Source: Chitinimonas sp036961565
GTDB taxonomy: Bacteria > Pseudomonadota > Gammaproteobacteria > Burkholderiales > Chitinimonadaceae
Assembly (NCBI RefSeq): GCF_036961565.1
Contig: NZ_JBAMDD010000005.1
Coordinates: 186,001 to 250,000 of the forward strand
Direction of reading: 5' to 3'
Length of the DNA: 64,000 nucleotides
The notes under the pieces are model-generated. The model did not search any database, had not been told where the DNA came from, and saw only the letters and a program-made list of their open reading frames with translations. The stretch's first letter is position 1, and each line of letters opens with the position of its first letter. Made by a program: the position numbers and the translations under genes. Positions 52,201 through 59,139 of this stretch are shown here, piece by piece.

Positions 52201-54834
52201 ACCTCGGCCCATGAATTCCAGCTGCCCGTCGGCACGCCAGCGCACCAGGTCGCCAGTGCGGTACATCAGTCCGCCGTCGGCCCAGGGGTCGGCCACGAAG
52301 CGGCTGGCCGTCATTGCTGGCCGCCCCAGATAGCCCCGCGCCAGTCCCGGTCCGGCCACATACAGCTCGCCCACCATGCCGGTTGCCACCGGGCGCAGCT
52401 GGGCGTCGAGCACATGGACACGGGTATTGGCCACCGGCCGCCCCACCACGGGTTCCTCGCTCAGCGCGACATCGGCACTCAGGGTATCGACGGTGTATTC
52501 GGTGGGGCCATAGAAATTGTGCACCCGCAGGCCGGGGTACTGCCGCACCGTCCGCCACAGTGCTGGCGAGACCGCCTCGCTGCCCACCAAGGCCAGGCAG
52601 GGCTGGTGCCAGCCTGCCGCCATCAGGCCGCAGTCGAGCATCTGTTGCAACAGCGAGGGTGGCATGTCGATGGCGTCTATGGCCTGGCTGCGTACAAGTT
52701 CCACCAGCGCTTGGGCGTCGCGCCTTAGCGTCTCGTCGCACAGGTGCAGCTCCTGCCCCAGCACCAGCCAGAACAGCTGCTCCCACGAGGCATCAAAGGC
52801 GAAAGAGGTGCTGTGCATGGCCCGTAAACGGCGCCCGGCCAGGGCGGCAAGGGTGTCGCCATAGAGGCCATGGCGGTGCGATGCCAGCAGGTTGTTCAAG
52901 CCGCCTCGGCAGACCATCACCCCCTTGGGTGCGCCAGTAGAGCCCGAGGTATAAATCAGGTAGGCAAGATGCGCCGCCTGCAATGGCTGGCGCAGTTCGG
53001 CCTCGGCTATCGGCGCACCCGAACGCGCCGCTATGCGCAGCATCACCACGGTGTCGTCCAGGCACAGCACGCTAGCCAGGGCCGGCAGCCGGCCGCGCAA
53101 GGTCGTCGTGGTCAGCAGCAGTGCCGGCCGGGCGTCCTCGCACATCAAGGCCAGACGCTCATCGGGGTAATCCAGCTCCAGTGGCAGATAGGCGGCGCCG
53201 GCTGCCAGTACGGCCAGGATGGCCACTACCGCCTGCGCCCCCCGCGGTAATGCAATGGCGACCACATCGTCCGCCCCCAGGCCCTGTGCCAGCAACTCAC
53301 GGCCCAGTTGAGCCACCTGCCCGGCCAGCGTAGCGAAGTCCAGCGCCAGGCCATTGCACACCAGGGCGCGCTCCGCCGCCTGGGCCTCGGCCTGCTGCCA
53401 GAACACCGCCATGACATCGGCCGCATCTTCTACCCTTGCCCCCTGCGACCAAGCCGCCAGCCGGGCCAGCTCGGCCTGCCCCGGCAGTGCCGGTGCCGAT
53501 AGCAGTATCTGCTCGCTGGCCAGCAGGCCGCGCAGCAGGGTATCGAGTCGTTCAGCATGCAAAGCCAGCTCATCGGCGCGGTAACGGGCGGGATTGGCCG
53601 CCAGCTCCAGCGTCAGCGCGCCGCCTTCCAGCCACAGGCCGAACTCCAGGTCCTCCACCGGGCCGGCAGCCAGCAGATGGGTCATGCCGCTGGCACCTTC
53701 CAGCGCCAGCTGCTGGTCGTAGATCTTGAGGTTGAGCGTCGGGCCATACAGGGCGCGGCGGGAGCCCACCAGGCCCATATCGCGCTGCAGCTGTTCGGCA
53801 TCATAGCGCTCGTGCCGGCGTACCTGGCGCAGCTCGGCCACCATACGCTGCGCCAGCTGGGGCAAGGTCTCCTCGGCCCGCACCGTCACCTGCAAGGGCA
53901 AGACATTCACCACCGGCCCGCAAGCGCGAACCGCCACCGAACCCAGGCGCCGCATAAAGGGCACGCCCACCACGATCTCGGCCTGTCCGCTCAGGCGATG
54001 GAGGTAGGCCACCACCGCCGCCATGGCCAGCTCGGCCGGACTCAGGCGGCCGGACTCGCCCAGCCGGGCCAGTTGGGCGACCTGTTGCGCCGGCCATTGC
54101 AGCCGCTGCCGCAGGACATCGACATTGGCGACACTGGCCGGGCCGGCGTCGCGGCTGGACAAGCTGACCGGCAGGGCCAGGCGGCCCGCGTAGTCCTGCC
54201 AGAAGGCCTTGTCGCGCTGCCAGGCTTCGCCCTGGCGATACGCCTGGCTCTCTTCCACCACGCGGCCGAAGGAAACAAAGGGGCTGGCAGTCGGCACCTC
54301 GCCACGGCGCAGCGCGTTGTAGATTTCAACCATGCGGCGGGTCAGCGCGGCAAAGCTGTAGCCATCGACACAGGCATGATGGTAGCGCTGATACCAGAAC
54401 CAGCGATCCTCCCCCAGGCGGAACAGCCTATGGCAGAACAAGGGCGCCTCACCGTCGGCAGGCAGCGCGTGCTCCAGGTCCAGCCGCATCAGCTGCAGCG
54501 CCGCCGCAGCCGGATCGGGCTCGGCAGCCAGGTCCACGCACGCCGGTCCGGGCATGGCTGCCGGCGGCCTGTGCTGCGGCAGGTACTGTACCGGCCCCGC
54601 AGCCGTCTCGATAAAGCGGGCATGCAGCGTATCTGCCTCGCTCAGCCCCTGTCGTATCGCCTGGGAGAGCAGGTCTGCATCCACCTGGCCAGTCAGTTCG
54701 GCATAGTGGGCCACGGTATACAGATTCTTCCGGTCGGCAATCTGATCAGCCAGCCAGATACCCAGCTGCGCGCCGAGCAAGGGCAATTCCAGCAGGTCGT
54801 CAGCAGGCGACTGCGATTTTGCGGTATTCAACAC
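46276..54834 (-). CDS. Dimodular NRPS, C-A-T-E-C-A-T-TE, for a DHB-D-amino acid-Ser siderophore
   Basis: About 2852 residues. Domains in order: C1 about 14-450 (HHACVDG at 152); A1 about 470-975 (YTSGSTGAPKG at 628); T1 with Ser 1024 in FFSLGGDSI; epimerase about 1078-1510 (HHLAVDG at 1197, then VSWRIL and FNYLGRFG); C2 about 1545-1970 (HHLVVDGWS at 1692); A2 about 1995-2510; T2 with Ser 2555 in FFALGGHSL; TE about 2615-2850 with GYSLGG (Ser 2689), Asp 2716 and His 2825. By eye A2 has the serine pocket D-V-W-H-F-S-L-V-D, as in EntF. A1 reads D-A-E-D-A-V-F-V-D, unassigned but acidic. Start: GTG at 54834 with AAGGGA 8 bases upstream; the frame opens earlier but overlaps mbtH. All catalytic motifs are intact. 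Confidence 0.95.
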   Translation of the reverse strand: MLNTAKSQSPADDLLELPLLGAQLGIWLADQIADRKNLYTVAHYAELTGQVDADLLSQAIRQGLSEADTLHARFIETAAGPVQYLPQHRPPAAMPGPACVDLAAEPDPAAAALQLMRLDLEHALPADGEAPLFCHRLFRLGEDRWFWYQRYHHACVDGYSFAALTRRMVEIYNALRRGEVPTASPFVSFGRVVEESQAYRQGEAWQRDKAFWQDYAGRLALPVSLSSRDAGPASVANVDVLRQRLQWPAQQVAQLARLGESGRLSPAELAMAAVVAYLHRLSGQAEIVVGVPFMRRLGSVAVRACGPVVNVLPLQVTVRAEETLPQLAQRMVAELRQVRRHERYDAEQLQRDMGLVGSRRALYGPTLNLKIYDQQLALEGASGMTHLLAAGPVEDLEFGLWLEGGALTLELAANPARYRADELALHAERLDTLLRGLLASEQILLSAPALPGQAELARLAAWSQGARVEDAADVMAVFWQQAEAQAAERALVCNGLALDFATLAGQVAQLGRELLAQGLGADDVVAIALPRGAQAVVAILAVLAAGAAYLPLELDYPDERLALMCEDARPALLLTTTTLRGRLPALASVLCLDDTVVMLRIAARSGAPIAEAELRQPLQAAHLAYLIYTSGSTGAPKGVMVCRGGLNNLLASHRHGLYGDTLAALAGRRLRAMHSTSFAFDASWEQLFWLVLGQELHLCDETLRRDAQALVELVRSQAIDAIDMPPSLLQQMLDCGLMAAGWHQPCLALVGSEAVSPALWRTVRQYPGLRVHNFYGPTEYTVDTLSADVALSEEPVVGRPVANTRVHVLDAQLRPVATGMVGELYVAGPGLARGYLGRPAMTASRFVADPWADGGLMYRTGDLVRWRADGQLEFMGRGDQQVKIRGFRIELGEIEHALAALPGVTGAVVLAQAVGSSHRLVAYCVLADGLAAEAGHEHALLAELAGRLPEYMVPAALMLLPAWPLTVNGKIDRKALPAIVPQAAATQREAATEGERLVCQGVAKVLGLAAVGADDDFFSLGGDSISAMGLGSELRRAGFLLRPRDIFALRTPSRMAGAMQALTGVVSAVGDAVGQVGRLPIVSWFHQHYGLDRRYAQAVLLKLPAGVAKHHLAQALLALQRAHPALRSKVEGDGLVLGQAHAELDSRILHEAALADGELDMLFRQAAARLAPSQGLMMQAIRLSSSAGEASLLWVIHHLAVDGVSWRILLSELALACEATMAGVTPMLPREETALPEWSRSLAASVPGRRAELAMWRSMLAEPLPAWGRRPLNATHDHYGTARQQRTLLDADLTDALLLSLPAAYRANVEEILLTAVSLACKTVFGAAQLRLAMESHGRQSDDERVDLGRTVGWLTAEYPVGLDLRAVATPVEAVRAIKQGLRQIPDRGLGYGVLRYLDDDHGPAMAALEALHRPAMLFNYLGRFGASEGDWMPQRAGGCFADAFAVDMDPDMAMLYGLELNAFVEGGAGRPRLALNWTWAPAIHDEATIAHLHQAVAQHAGELAAYAQQHADAAGDTLVAAQTLLAPGLTLSAAELAALRERHGPLAAVLPVLPLQEGLLFHAQLGETASKYNSITRLDFTGPIDVAGLRDALEAVLRRHPQLGARFDDELRQEALQVLPLPPLQAGRRWPWQEVDLASLPRDAQPAALRELERAELERDFVIGTAGKAPLLHALLAHHGDAVHSLFITAHHLVVDGWSTPILLRDLLQAYGDGPASLQPTRVDYATVVQALSRRDLATARTLWREVLADAKPTLLYGGETAEPAVHELEMIVPAELEQALTARCREQGVTLNTLMQGAWAALLSILTGRDDVVFGSPVSGRFSPVDGIDEHIGLFSNTIPVRIRLKPQQPLLAQLAAVQAQQIQLLENDGLGLGEIQRLAGQTNLFDTLLVVENYPDQDDLHARDYQGAQLGALRNRGHTHYPLTILVLPGEQLRLLIEYRNLVREPALLAERLRMLLDYLAYRPELPWGAYLAPTPAELQLVARINATQAQVPSTTLRAMLAEQAERTPEWPALLDEAHQLDYRQTRRQVALLGARMQAAGVGLGDIVAVALPRSVLLSLALMAAIEAGAAYLPLDTGYPDDRLAYMVGDAKPAVIVTTNALSARFAHLGTLFLIDALEPDAGQALPACVADGLTPEHPAYLLYTSGSTGRPKGVLVSHQAIVNRLAWMQHEYGLSAEDVVLQKTPCSFDVSVWEFFWPLMYGARLYMAPPESHRDPEALLRLIDEQGITTAHFVPSMLAAFVGHLQGLPAAQAGHCSSLRRVFCSGEALSRELANLYAVLLVAPLHNLYGPTEAAVDVSYKPAADDDAGTRLAASVPIGRPVWNTQMRILDNYLRPVPVGVPGELYLAGIQLAHGYLGRPDLTATRFVADPWGDGERMYRTGDVARWLPTGDVEYLGRSDDQLKIRGQRIELGEIEAALLAQPGVARAVVHARTLGNQPGMAGADARQLVGYVIPGDPAADMDTTALRTALAARLPAHMVPVAIVSLASFPLSANGKLDRKALPEPSGAGTAGGRLPRPGLESQVAAAFARILALPAVLAEDDFFALGGHSLLAMRLAAELRRELRQGVSVGQIMVSPTVAKLAAVLGDSRPAADPANAGFGEVLHLRPGQGKPLFCVHPASGFAWQYSGLSRYLPEGLGMVGLQSPRPQGAIAASADMPAMVEQHLANLRRIQPQGPYHLIGYSLGGTVAQGLAARLQAEGETVAFLGLLDTYPPEGQDWSGPTEEEAKSEVAREQAQFMAATEEAADEFMLREKTEMFGHIVANYQDAVRLLSQASTQRFEGEAVLFVAKRTLPQGMDVQQTWAPFVAGLQVHEFDCAHEDIVSPASLEALGPCLAQLLGGIDSLG

Positions 54835-54904
54835 GTCGTAGTTCCCTTGGCCTGGGCCAGCCCACCTGGTAGGCAGGCCGCCATGGCGATAGACAGCGGC
54901 CGGT

Positions 54905-55117
54905 TCAGGCGCCGCGCAGTTGGCGGGGGCGGATATCGGCCCAGTTGGTATCGAGGTAGGCCATGCAGGCTGCACGACTTTCAGGGCCCAGCACGCTATG
55001 CCAGCCGGCGGGCACGGCCGCCAGCGTGGGCCACAGGCTGTACTGCGCCTGCGCATTGGTCAGCACCAGAAAAGTCTGGCTTTCATCGTCAAAGGGATTG
55101 GGGCTGTCGGTCTGCAT
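54905..55117 (-). CDS. mbtH: MbtH-like NRPS accessory protein
   Basis: MbtH proteins bind NRPS adenylation domains and are often needed for their folding or activity. The 70-aa product opens MQTDSPNPFDDESQTFLVL and has the hallmark QYSLWPTLAAVPAGW, then the end of the family signature (DTNWADIRP). The ATG at 55117 follows GGAG closely; the longer frame to 55294 is not needed. It lies 70 bases upstream of the NRPS start and 74 bases downstream of the esterase gene on the same strand, so all three are probably one operon. Confidence 0.95.
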   Translation of the reverse strand: MQTDSPNPFDDESQTFLVLTNAQAQYSLWPTLAAVPAGWHSVLGPESRAACMAYLDTNWADIRPRQLRGA

Positions 55118-55191
55118 AATTTTCTCCTTCAGGTCGCCACCCCGCCAGGGCTGGCTTATGTTTATTAAGGGGGTAGCGCGGTGCACCCGCG

Positions 55192-56544
55192 CTAGCGGGC
55201 CTGGTCGGCCATAGGCAGATCGGTGTCTGTGTGCATACCGCCCGGTGGGGCCAGTAAGCAGGCCAGCCCATCGAGCAGGCCACCGCGCCAGCAAAGCCAG
55301 TCGTGGCCGCCCTCGAACTGCTGGTAGATCACGGTATGGCCAGCCTGGCGCAAGCCCTCATACACACTGTCGTTCAGGTCTATCATCACGTCCTCGCGGC
55401 TGCCCACCTCCAGAAAGACCCGCAAATGGCCAGGCGGCAGGGTGCCATCTGTGAGCAATTCGGCCAGCCGGCCACGGCTGCCTGGCTTGCGTGGACAAGC
55501 CTCGCCCGGCGGCGCCTGCAGGAGTTCGACATAAGGCCACCAGAACGAGCCCGACTGACTCAACACCGCACCAAAGCGCTGCGGATGGTGCAGCCCGGCA
55601 TAGAGGGCAGCCAGGCCGCCCAGGCTCTGGCCCGCCACCACGGTGCGGGCCGGCTTGGAGCTGCTGGGCACGAGGCCAGCGACCCAGGGCAGCAATTCAT
55701 GCTGTACGGCCTGCCAGAACAGGGGATTGCAAGACAACTCCGCCTGGCGGCAACCGCCGTCGATAACATCGATAAGGACATAGACTGCGGCAGGCAGATC
55801 GCCCGCCTCGGTGCGGGCCGCCAGTGCTGAAAAGATGGGCATGCGCTCAGCCCAGTGCTGCCCGTCCAGCAGCAGCACCAAGGGCCGCGCCAGCTGCTCG
55901 GCAGGTGTCTCGGCCTGGCCGCAGGCATAAACCCAGACAGCGCGCTGGTTGCCCAGCAAGTCACTCTGCCAGTGCAGCTTCTTCAGGTGCTGCGCAGCCT
56001 GGGCTTCGCCACGGTCATGCTCGTGCCAGGCCGATTGGTCGGGTGCACCGGGCAGATGTAGCGCGGACAGCATGCCGGCCCAGCCGCTGGCATGGGGTGG
56101 CAGTGGGTTCAGGGCGTCGGCCTGCGCCAACCCCATGATCGATCGCCACCATTGCCGGTGCCGGTCGCGTCTATCCTCCAGCTTTCCCTCGGCCACCGGC
56201 GGCAACTGGCTGGCATCGACCGGAATAAAGGCATAGCTGCCCCGCCAACTGGCGGGCAGCAGCACCTGCCAGTACCACACATCGGTGCCAGCGATACGCT
56301 GCAGCGATTCGGGGTCGAAGGCATGATGGTTGGTTACCGAATTCACATCGATATAGACCCGCTGGGTGCCAGAGCGGGATTCATCCCCCGCCGGATCGCG
56401 CCAGAGAAAAGTGATGCAATAGCTATCCTCGGCCACAGGCTCGCACAGCGGCGCCCCCAGCTTGGCGACAGCCTGCCACCAGCGCTCACTGCCTACCTCT
56501 ACTGCTTGCAGCCAGGCTGCCGTCTCGGGTGCTACAGGGTTCAA
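55192..56544 (-). CDS. fes: Enterochelin esterase-like hydrolase (Fes)
   Basis: Fes-type esterases cut the (tri)lactone backbone of the ferric catechol siderophore in the cytoplasm so that iron can be reduced and released. The 450-aa product has the N-terminal Fes domain (YCITFLWRDPAG, then VYIDVNSVTNHHAFDPESL, WYWQVLLPASWRGSYAFIP) and a C-terminal esterase D-like hydrolase with GQSLGGLAALYAGL and the histidine in FEGGHDWLCWR. The start is chosen at TTG 56544 because GGAGGAG lies 7 bases before it; the frame opens 11 codons earlier, also with TTG. It is divergent from the TonB receptor, with Fur boxes between. Confidence 0.92.
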   Translation of the reverse strand: MNPVAPETAAWLQAVEVGSERWWQAVAKLGAPLCEPVAEDSYCITFLWRDPAGDESRSGTQRVYIDVNSVTNHHAFDPESLQRIAGTDVWYWQVLLPASWRGSYAFIPVDASQLPPVAEGKLEDRRDRHRQWWRSIMGLAQADALNPLPPHASGWAGMLSALHLPGAPDQSAWHEHDRGEAQAAQHLKKLHWQSDLLGNQRAVWVYACGQAETPAEQLARPLVLLLDGQHWAERMPIFSALAARTEAGDLPAAVYVLIDVIDGGCRQAELSCNPLFWQAVQHELLPWVAGLVPSSSKPARTVVAGQSLGGLAALYAGLHHPQRFGAVLSQSGSFWWPYVELLQAPPGEACPRKPGSRGRLAELLTDGTLPPGHLRVFLEVGSREDVMIDLNDSVYEGLRQAGHTVIYQQFEGGHDWLCWRGGLLDGLACLLAPPGGMHTDTDLPMADQAR

Positions 56545-56684
56545 ATCCAGGCTCCTCCAGAATGCCCCGCACCGCAACTACGCCAGAGGCCTAGCCTGCG
56601 CAGGGCAAAATATCCCGCAACACCTACGTCACACCGCAAGGCGGCGTAGTACCCATCTAGGCTATCTGCGGTCATTCATGTAAT

Positions 56685-56703
56685 AATGAGAAATATTATC
56701 ATT
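56685..56703. promoter_or_regulatory. Fur box between fes and the TonB receptor gene (1)
   Basis: AATGAGAAATATTATCATT, a 19-bp Fur-type palindrome with imperfect arms. It lies in the divergent region upstream of both fes-mbtH-NRPS and the receptor gene. Confidence 0.75.
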
Positions 56704-56704
56704 T

Positions 56705-56724
56705 GTATTCTTAATTGAGAATAC
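56705..56724. promoter_or_regulatory. Second Fur-box-like palindrome next to the first
   Basis: GTATTCT, spacer TAATTG, AGAATAC: a perfect 7-bp inverted repeat one base after the first box. Two adjacent boxes would allow cooperative Fur binding. It is a weaker match to the consensus than the others. Confidence 0.5.
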
Positions 56725-56766
56725 GCCGTGACGCTGCACCAATAACCACCAGGGAAAGAAATCACG

Positions 56767-59049
56767 ATGGACAGAGGTAGAACGACCCACCGCCATGCCT
56801 TGCTGCTGGCGAGCAAACTGACACTCGCCTGCATGGGCGCCATGGCCACCATGGGCAGCGGCTGGGCGGCAGAAACCACTGCCGCGCAGCAGCAGTACCA
56901 GATCCCCGCTGGCGCGCTGGTCAGCCAGCTCAAGCTGTTCATCCGGCAATCGGGTGTGCAGGTAACGGTGGACGAATCCCTGCTCACCAACCTGAATGGT
57001 CAGGCGGTACAGGGCAGCCACACACCGCAAGCCGCCCTGACCGCCCTGCTGGCGGGTACTGGCCTGCATGTGGCGGCCCATGGCAATGGCCGCTTCACGC
57101 TGTACACGGCCGAAGGTGAGCTGGCCACCATCACGGTGACCGGCGAGAAGATCAACCGCTCGCTGCAGGAGACCACCACGGCGGTAACGGTGCTGCGCGG
57201 CCGCGATGTCGACCAGGGTGGCTCACGCTCGGTCTACGATGTCGTCAACCGTGCGCCCAATGTGAGCTTCAACGGTGCTGGCATCCCCAATATGCGCGGT
57301 GTTTCCGGCACTGGCCCCTCGACCGGCGTGTTCTCCTTTGTCTCCGGCGCCCGCCCCCGTGTCAGCACCTCGGTCGACGGCGTCTCCGAGAGCTGGTCCG
57401 GCCAGCGCTATGTCGATGCAGGCCTGTGGGATATCGCCCAGATTGAAGTCATGGCCGGCCCGCAATCCACCACCCAGGGCCGCAATACCATAGGCGGCGC
57501 CATTGTCGTCAACACCAAGGACCCGAGCTTCCAGTGGGAAGGTGCGGCGCGCATCGGCTACGAGAACCAGGATGGCAAGACCCTGCTGGCCGGCGTGGTA
57601 TCCGGCCCCCTGGTCGAGGATGAACTGGCTTTCCGTGTCGCCGCCGAAGGGTTGCGGGGTCACGGATTTATCGACTATCCCGGCACTTGGTCGTGGGATC
57701 CCTCCGAGATACGCCGTAACAATGTACGCGCCAAACTGCTGTGGCTACCCAAGGGCGTGCCAGCCCTATCTGCCAAGCTCACCGTATCCCATCGCGCGAA
57801 CAAGGGCGAGTACCTCAATACCGTCGATGGCAACTTCTTCGACTACCAGTTCCGTGGCATCGCCTCGAACACCCGCTACCAGGATTCCGCCAATACCACC
57901 GTCAGTACCGACCTCAGCTACGAGTTCTCGCCCGCACTGACCGGCCACTTCCTCTACAGCCGTGGCAACTACGATGCCAACTTCCAGGAATCCGGTCCCG
58001 ATCGCTTCTCGCTCAAGCTGGACGAAGACAGCAATACCCTGGAATCGCGCCTGGTCTACGACGCCAGGGACAGCGGCGTCCGTGGCGTGATCGGCCTGTT
58101 CTACTACGATCGCCACCAGGATCTCTACGCCGGCCCCGATGGCTTCGAGGGGGAAGACAAGGTCAAGACGATGGCGCTGTACGGTGAATCTACCATCGCG
58201 CTGGGCAGCAAGCTGGATCTGATACTGGGCGGCCGTATCGAACGCGAGGAACAGGACCGCGACGTCATGGCCTGGCCGGGACGCCCCTGGGCCGGCCATA
58301 TCCGCACCGATATCGGCGAAACCATGCTGCTGCCCAAGCTGGGGCTCAGCTACCGGCTGTCGCCCGAAACCACCCTGGGCTTCACCGTCCGCAAAGGCTA
58401 TAACCCCGGCGCCGGCAGCATAGACTGGATCACCAGCGAGTTCTACGAGTACGGCAAGGAAGAGGTCAGCACCTATGAGCTGAGCACCCGTTCGGTCTGG
58501 CTGGATAAACGCCTGAACCTCAACACCAACCTTTTCTTCAACCGCTACGACGACTACCAAGCCCTCTTGAACCGCCGCTTCGTCAACATCCCCAAGGGCC
58601 GCAGCTACGGCCTGGAGATCGGCCTGAACGGCATGGCCACCCGCAGCCTGGAGCTGTTCGGCTCGGTGGGCCTGCTCAACACCAAGGTCACCGGCGCACC
58701 TGCCGGCAGCCCGGCCATCCTCGGCAATCACTTCAACTATGCCCCTAGGCTGACCGCCAACCTGGGCTTCAAGCAACGCTTCGACAGTGGCTGGTTTGTC
58801 GGTGCCGATCTCAACCGCACCGGTGACTACTACTCGGAGATCGACAACAACCCGGCATTCAAGGCTGGCGGCTACACCGTCGTCAACCTCCATGCCGGCT
58901 ACGCGGCCAGCAGCTACACGGTACGGGCCTACATGAAGAACGCGACCGACGAAGACGTGCTCTATCACGTCAATACCGGCCGCAGCTCCAATATCGGCAC
59001 CGTGGGCCAACCAAGAACCGCCGGCATCACGCTGGACTACCGCTACTGA
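56767..59049 (+). CDS. TonB-dependent siderophore receptor with N-terminal STN domain
   Basis: An outer-membrane receptor for a ferric siderophore. The 760-aa product has a signal peptide (to about residue 34, GSGWAAE) and an STN signalling domain at about 43-115 (YQIPAGALVSQLKLFIRQSG, then VTVDESLLTNLNGQ). A TonB-box-like ATITVTGEK comes next, then a plug (RDVDQGGSRSVYDVVNRAPNV, IEVMAGPQSTTQGRNTIGGAIVV) and a C-terminal barrel ending LDYRY. STN domains usually signal to a FecR-type anti-sigma factor, but no fecI or fecR is in the window. It lies under two Fur-like boxes and is followed by a long hairpin before the reductase gene. Confidence 0.93.
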   Translation: MDRGRTTHRHALLLASKLTLACMGAMATMGSGWAAETTAAQQQYQIPAGALVSQLKLFIRQSGVQVTVDESLLTNLNGQAVQGSHTPQAALTALLAGTGLHVAAHGNGRFTLYTAEGELATITVTGEKINRSLQETTTAVTVLRGRDVDQGGSRSVYDVVNRAPNVSFNGAGIPNMRGVSGTGPSTGVFSFVSGARPRVSTSVDGVSESWSGQRYVDAGLWDIAQIEVMAGPQSTTQGRNTIGGAIVVNTKDPSFQWEGAARIGYENQDGKTLLAGVVSGPLVEDELAFRVAAEGLRGHGFIDYPGTWSWDPSEIRRNNVRAKLLWLPKGVPALSAKLTVSHRANKGEYLNTVDGNFFDYQFRGIASNTRYQDSANTTVSTDLSYEFSPALTGHFLYSRGNYDANFQESGPDRFSLKLDEDSNTLESRLVYDARDSGVRGVIGLFYYDRHQDLYAGPDGFEGEDKVKTMALYGESTIALGSKLDLILGGRIEREEQDRDVMAWPGRPWAGHIRTDIGETMLLPKLGLSYRLSPETTLGFTVRKGYNPGAGSIDWITSEFYEYGKEEVSTYELSTRSVWLDKRLNLNTNLFFNRYDDYQALLNRRFVNIPKGRSYGLEIGLNGMATRSLELFGSVGLLNTKVTGAPAGSPAILGNHFNYAPRLTANLGFKQRFDSGWFVGADLNRTGDYYSEIDNNPAFKAGGYTVVNLHAGYAASSYTVRAYMKNATDEDVLYHVNTGRSSNIGTVGQPRTAGITLDYRY

Positions 59050-59054
59050 TCCCC

Positions 59055-59092
59055 AGCCAGGCCATCGCCGCCCCTGCGGTGGTGGCCTGGCT
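59055..59092 (+). terminator. Long hairpin between receptor and reductase genes
   Basis: A 10-bp perfect outer stem AGCCAGGCCA / TGGCCTGGCT with partial inner pairing, 5 bases after the receptor stop. There is no T-run, so it may reduce read-through or stabilise the upstream message rather than terminate fully. Confidence 0.45.
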
Positions 59093-59139
59093 CAGCATCG
59101 CCAGGTAGCGCAACCACGCCCTCAAACAGGAGTCCTCGC

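Noticed and set aside
50203..52728. An 841-aa plus-strand frame
   Set aside because: Antisense shadow of the NRPS gene, rich in His, Gln and Arg, as expected from GC-rich codon bias.
46276..55056. NRPS protein starting at 55056
   Set aside because: The first 74 codons overlap mbtH in another frame and do not resemble a condensation domain. GTG 54834 has a ribosome binding site and the right N-terminus.
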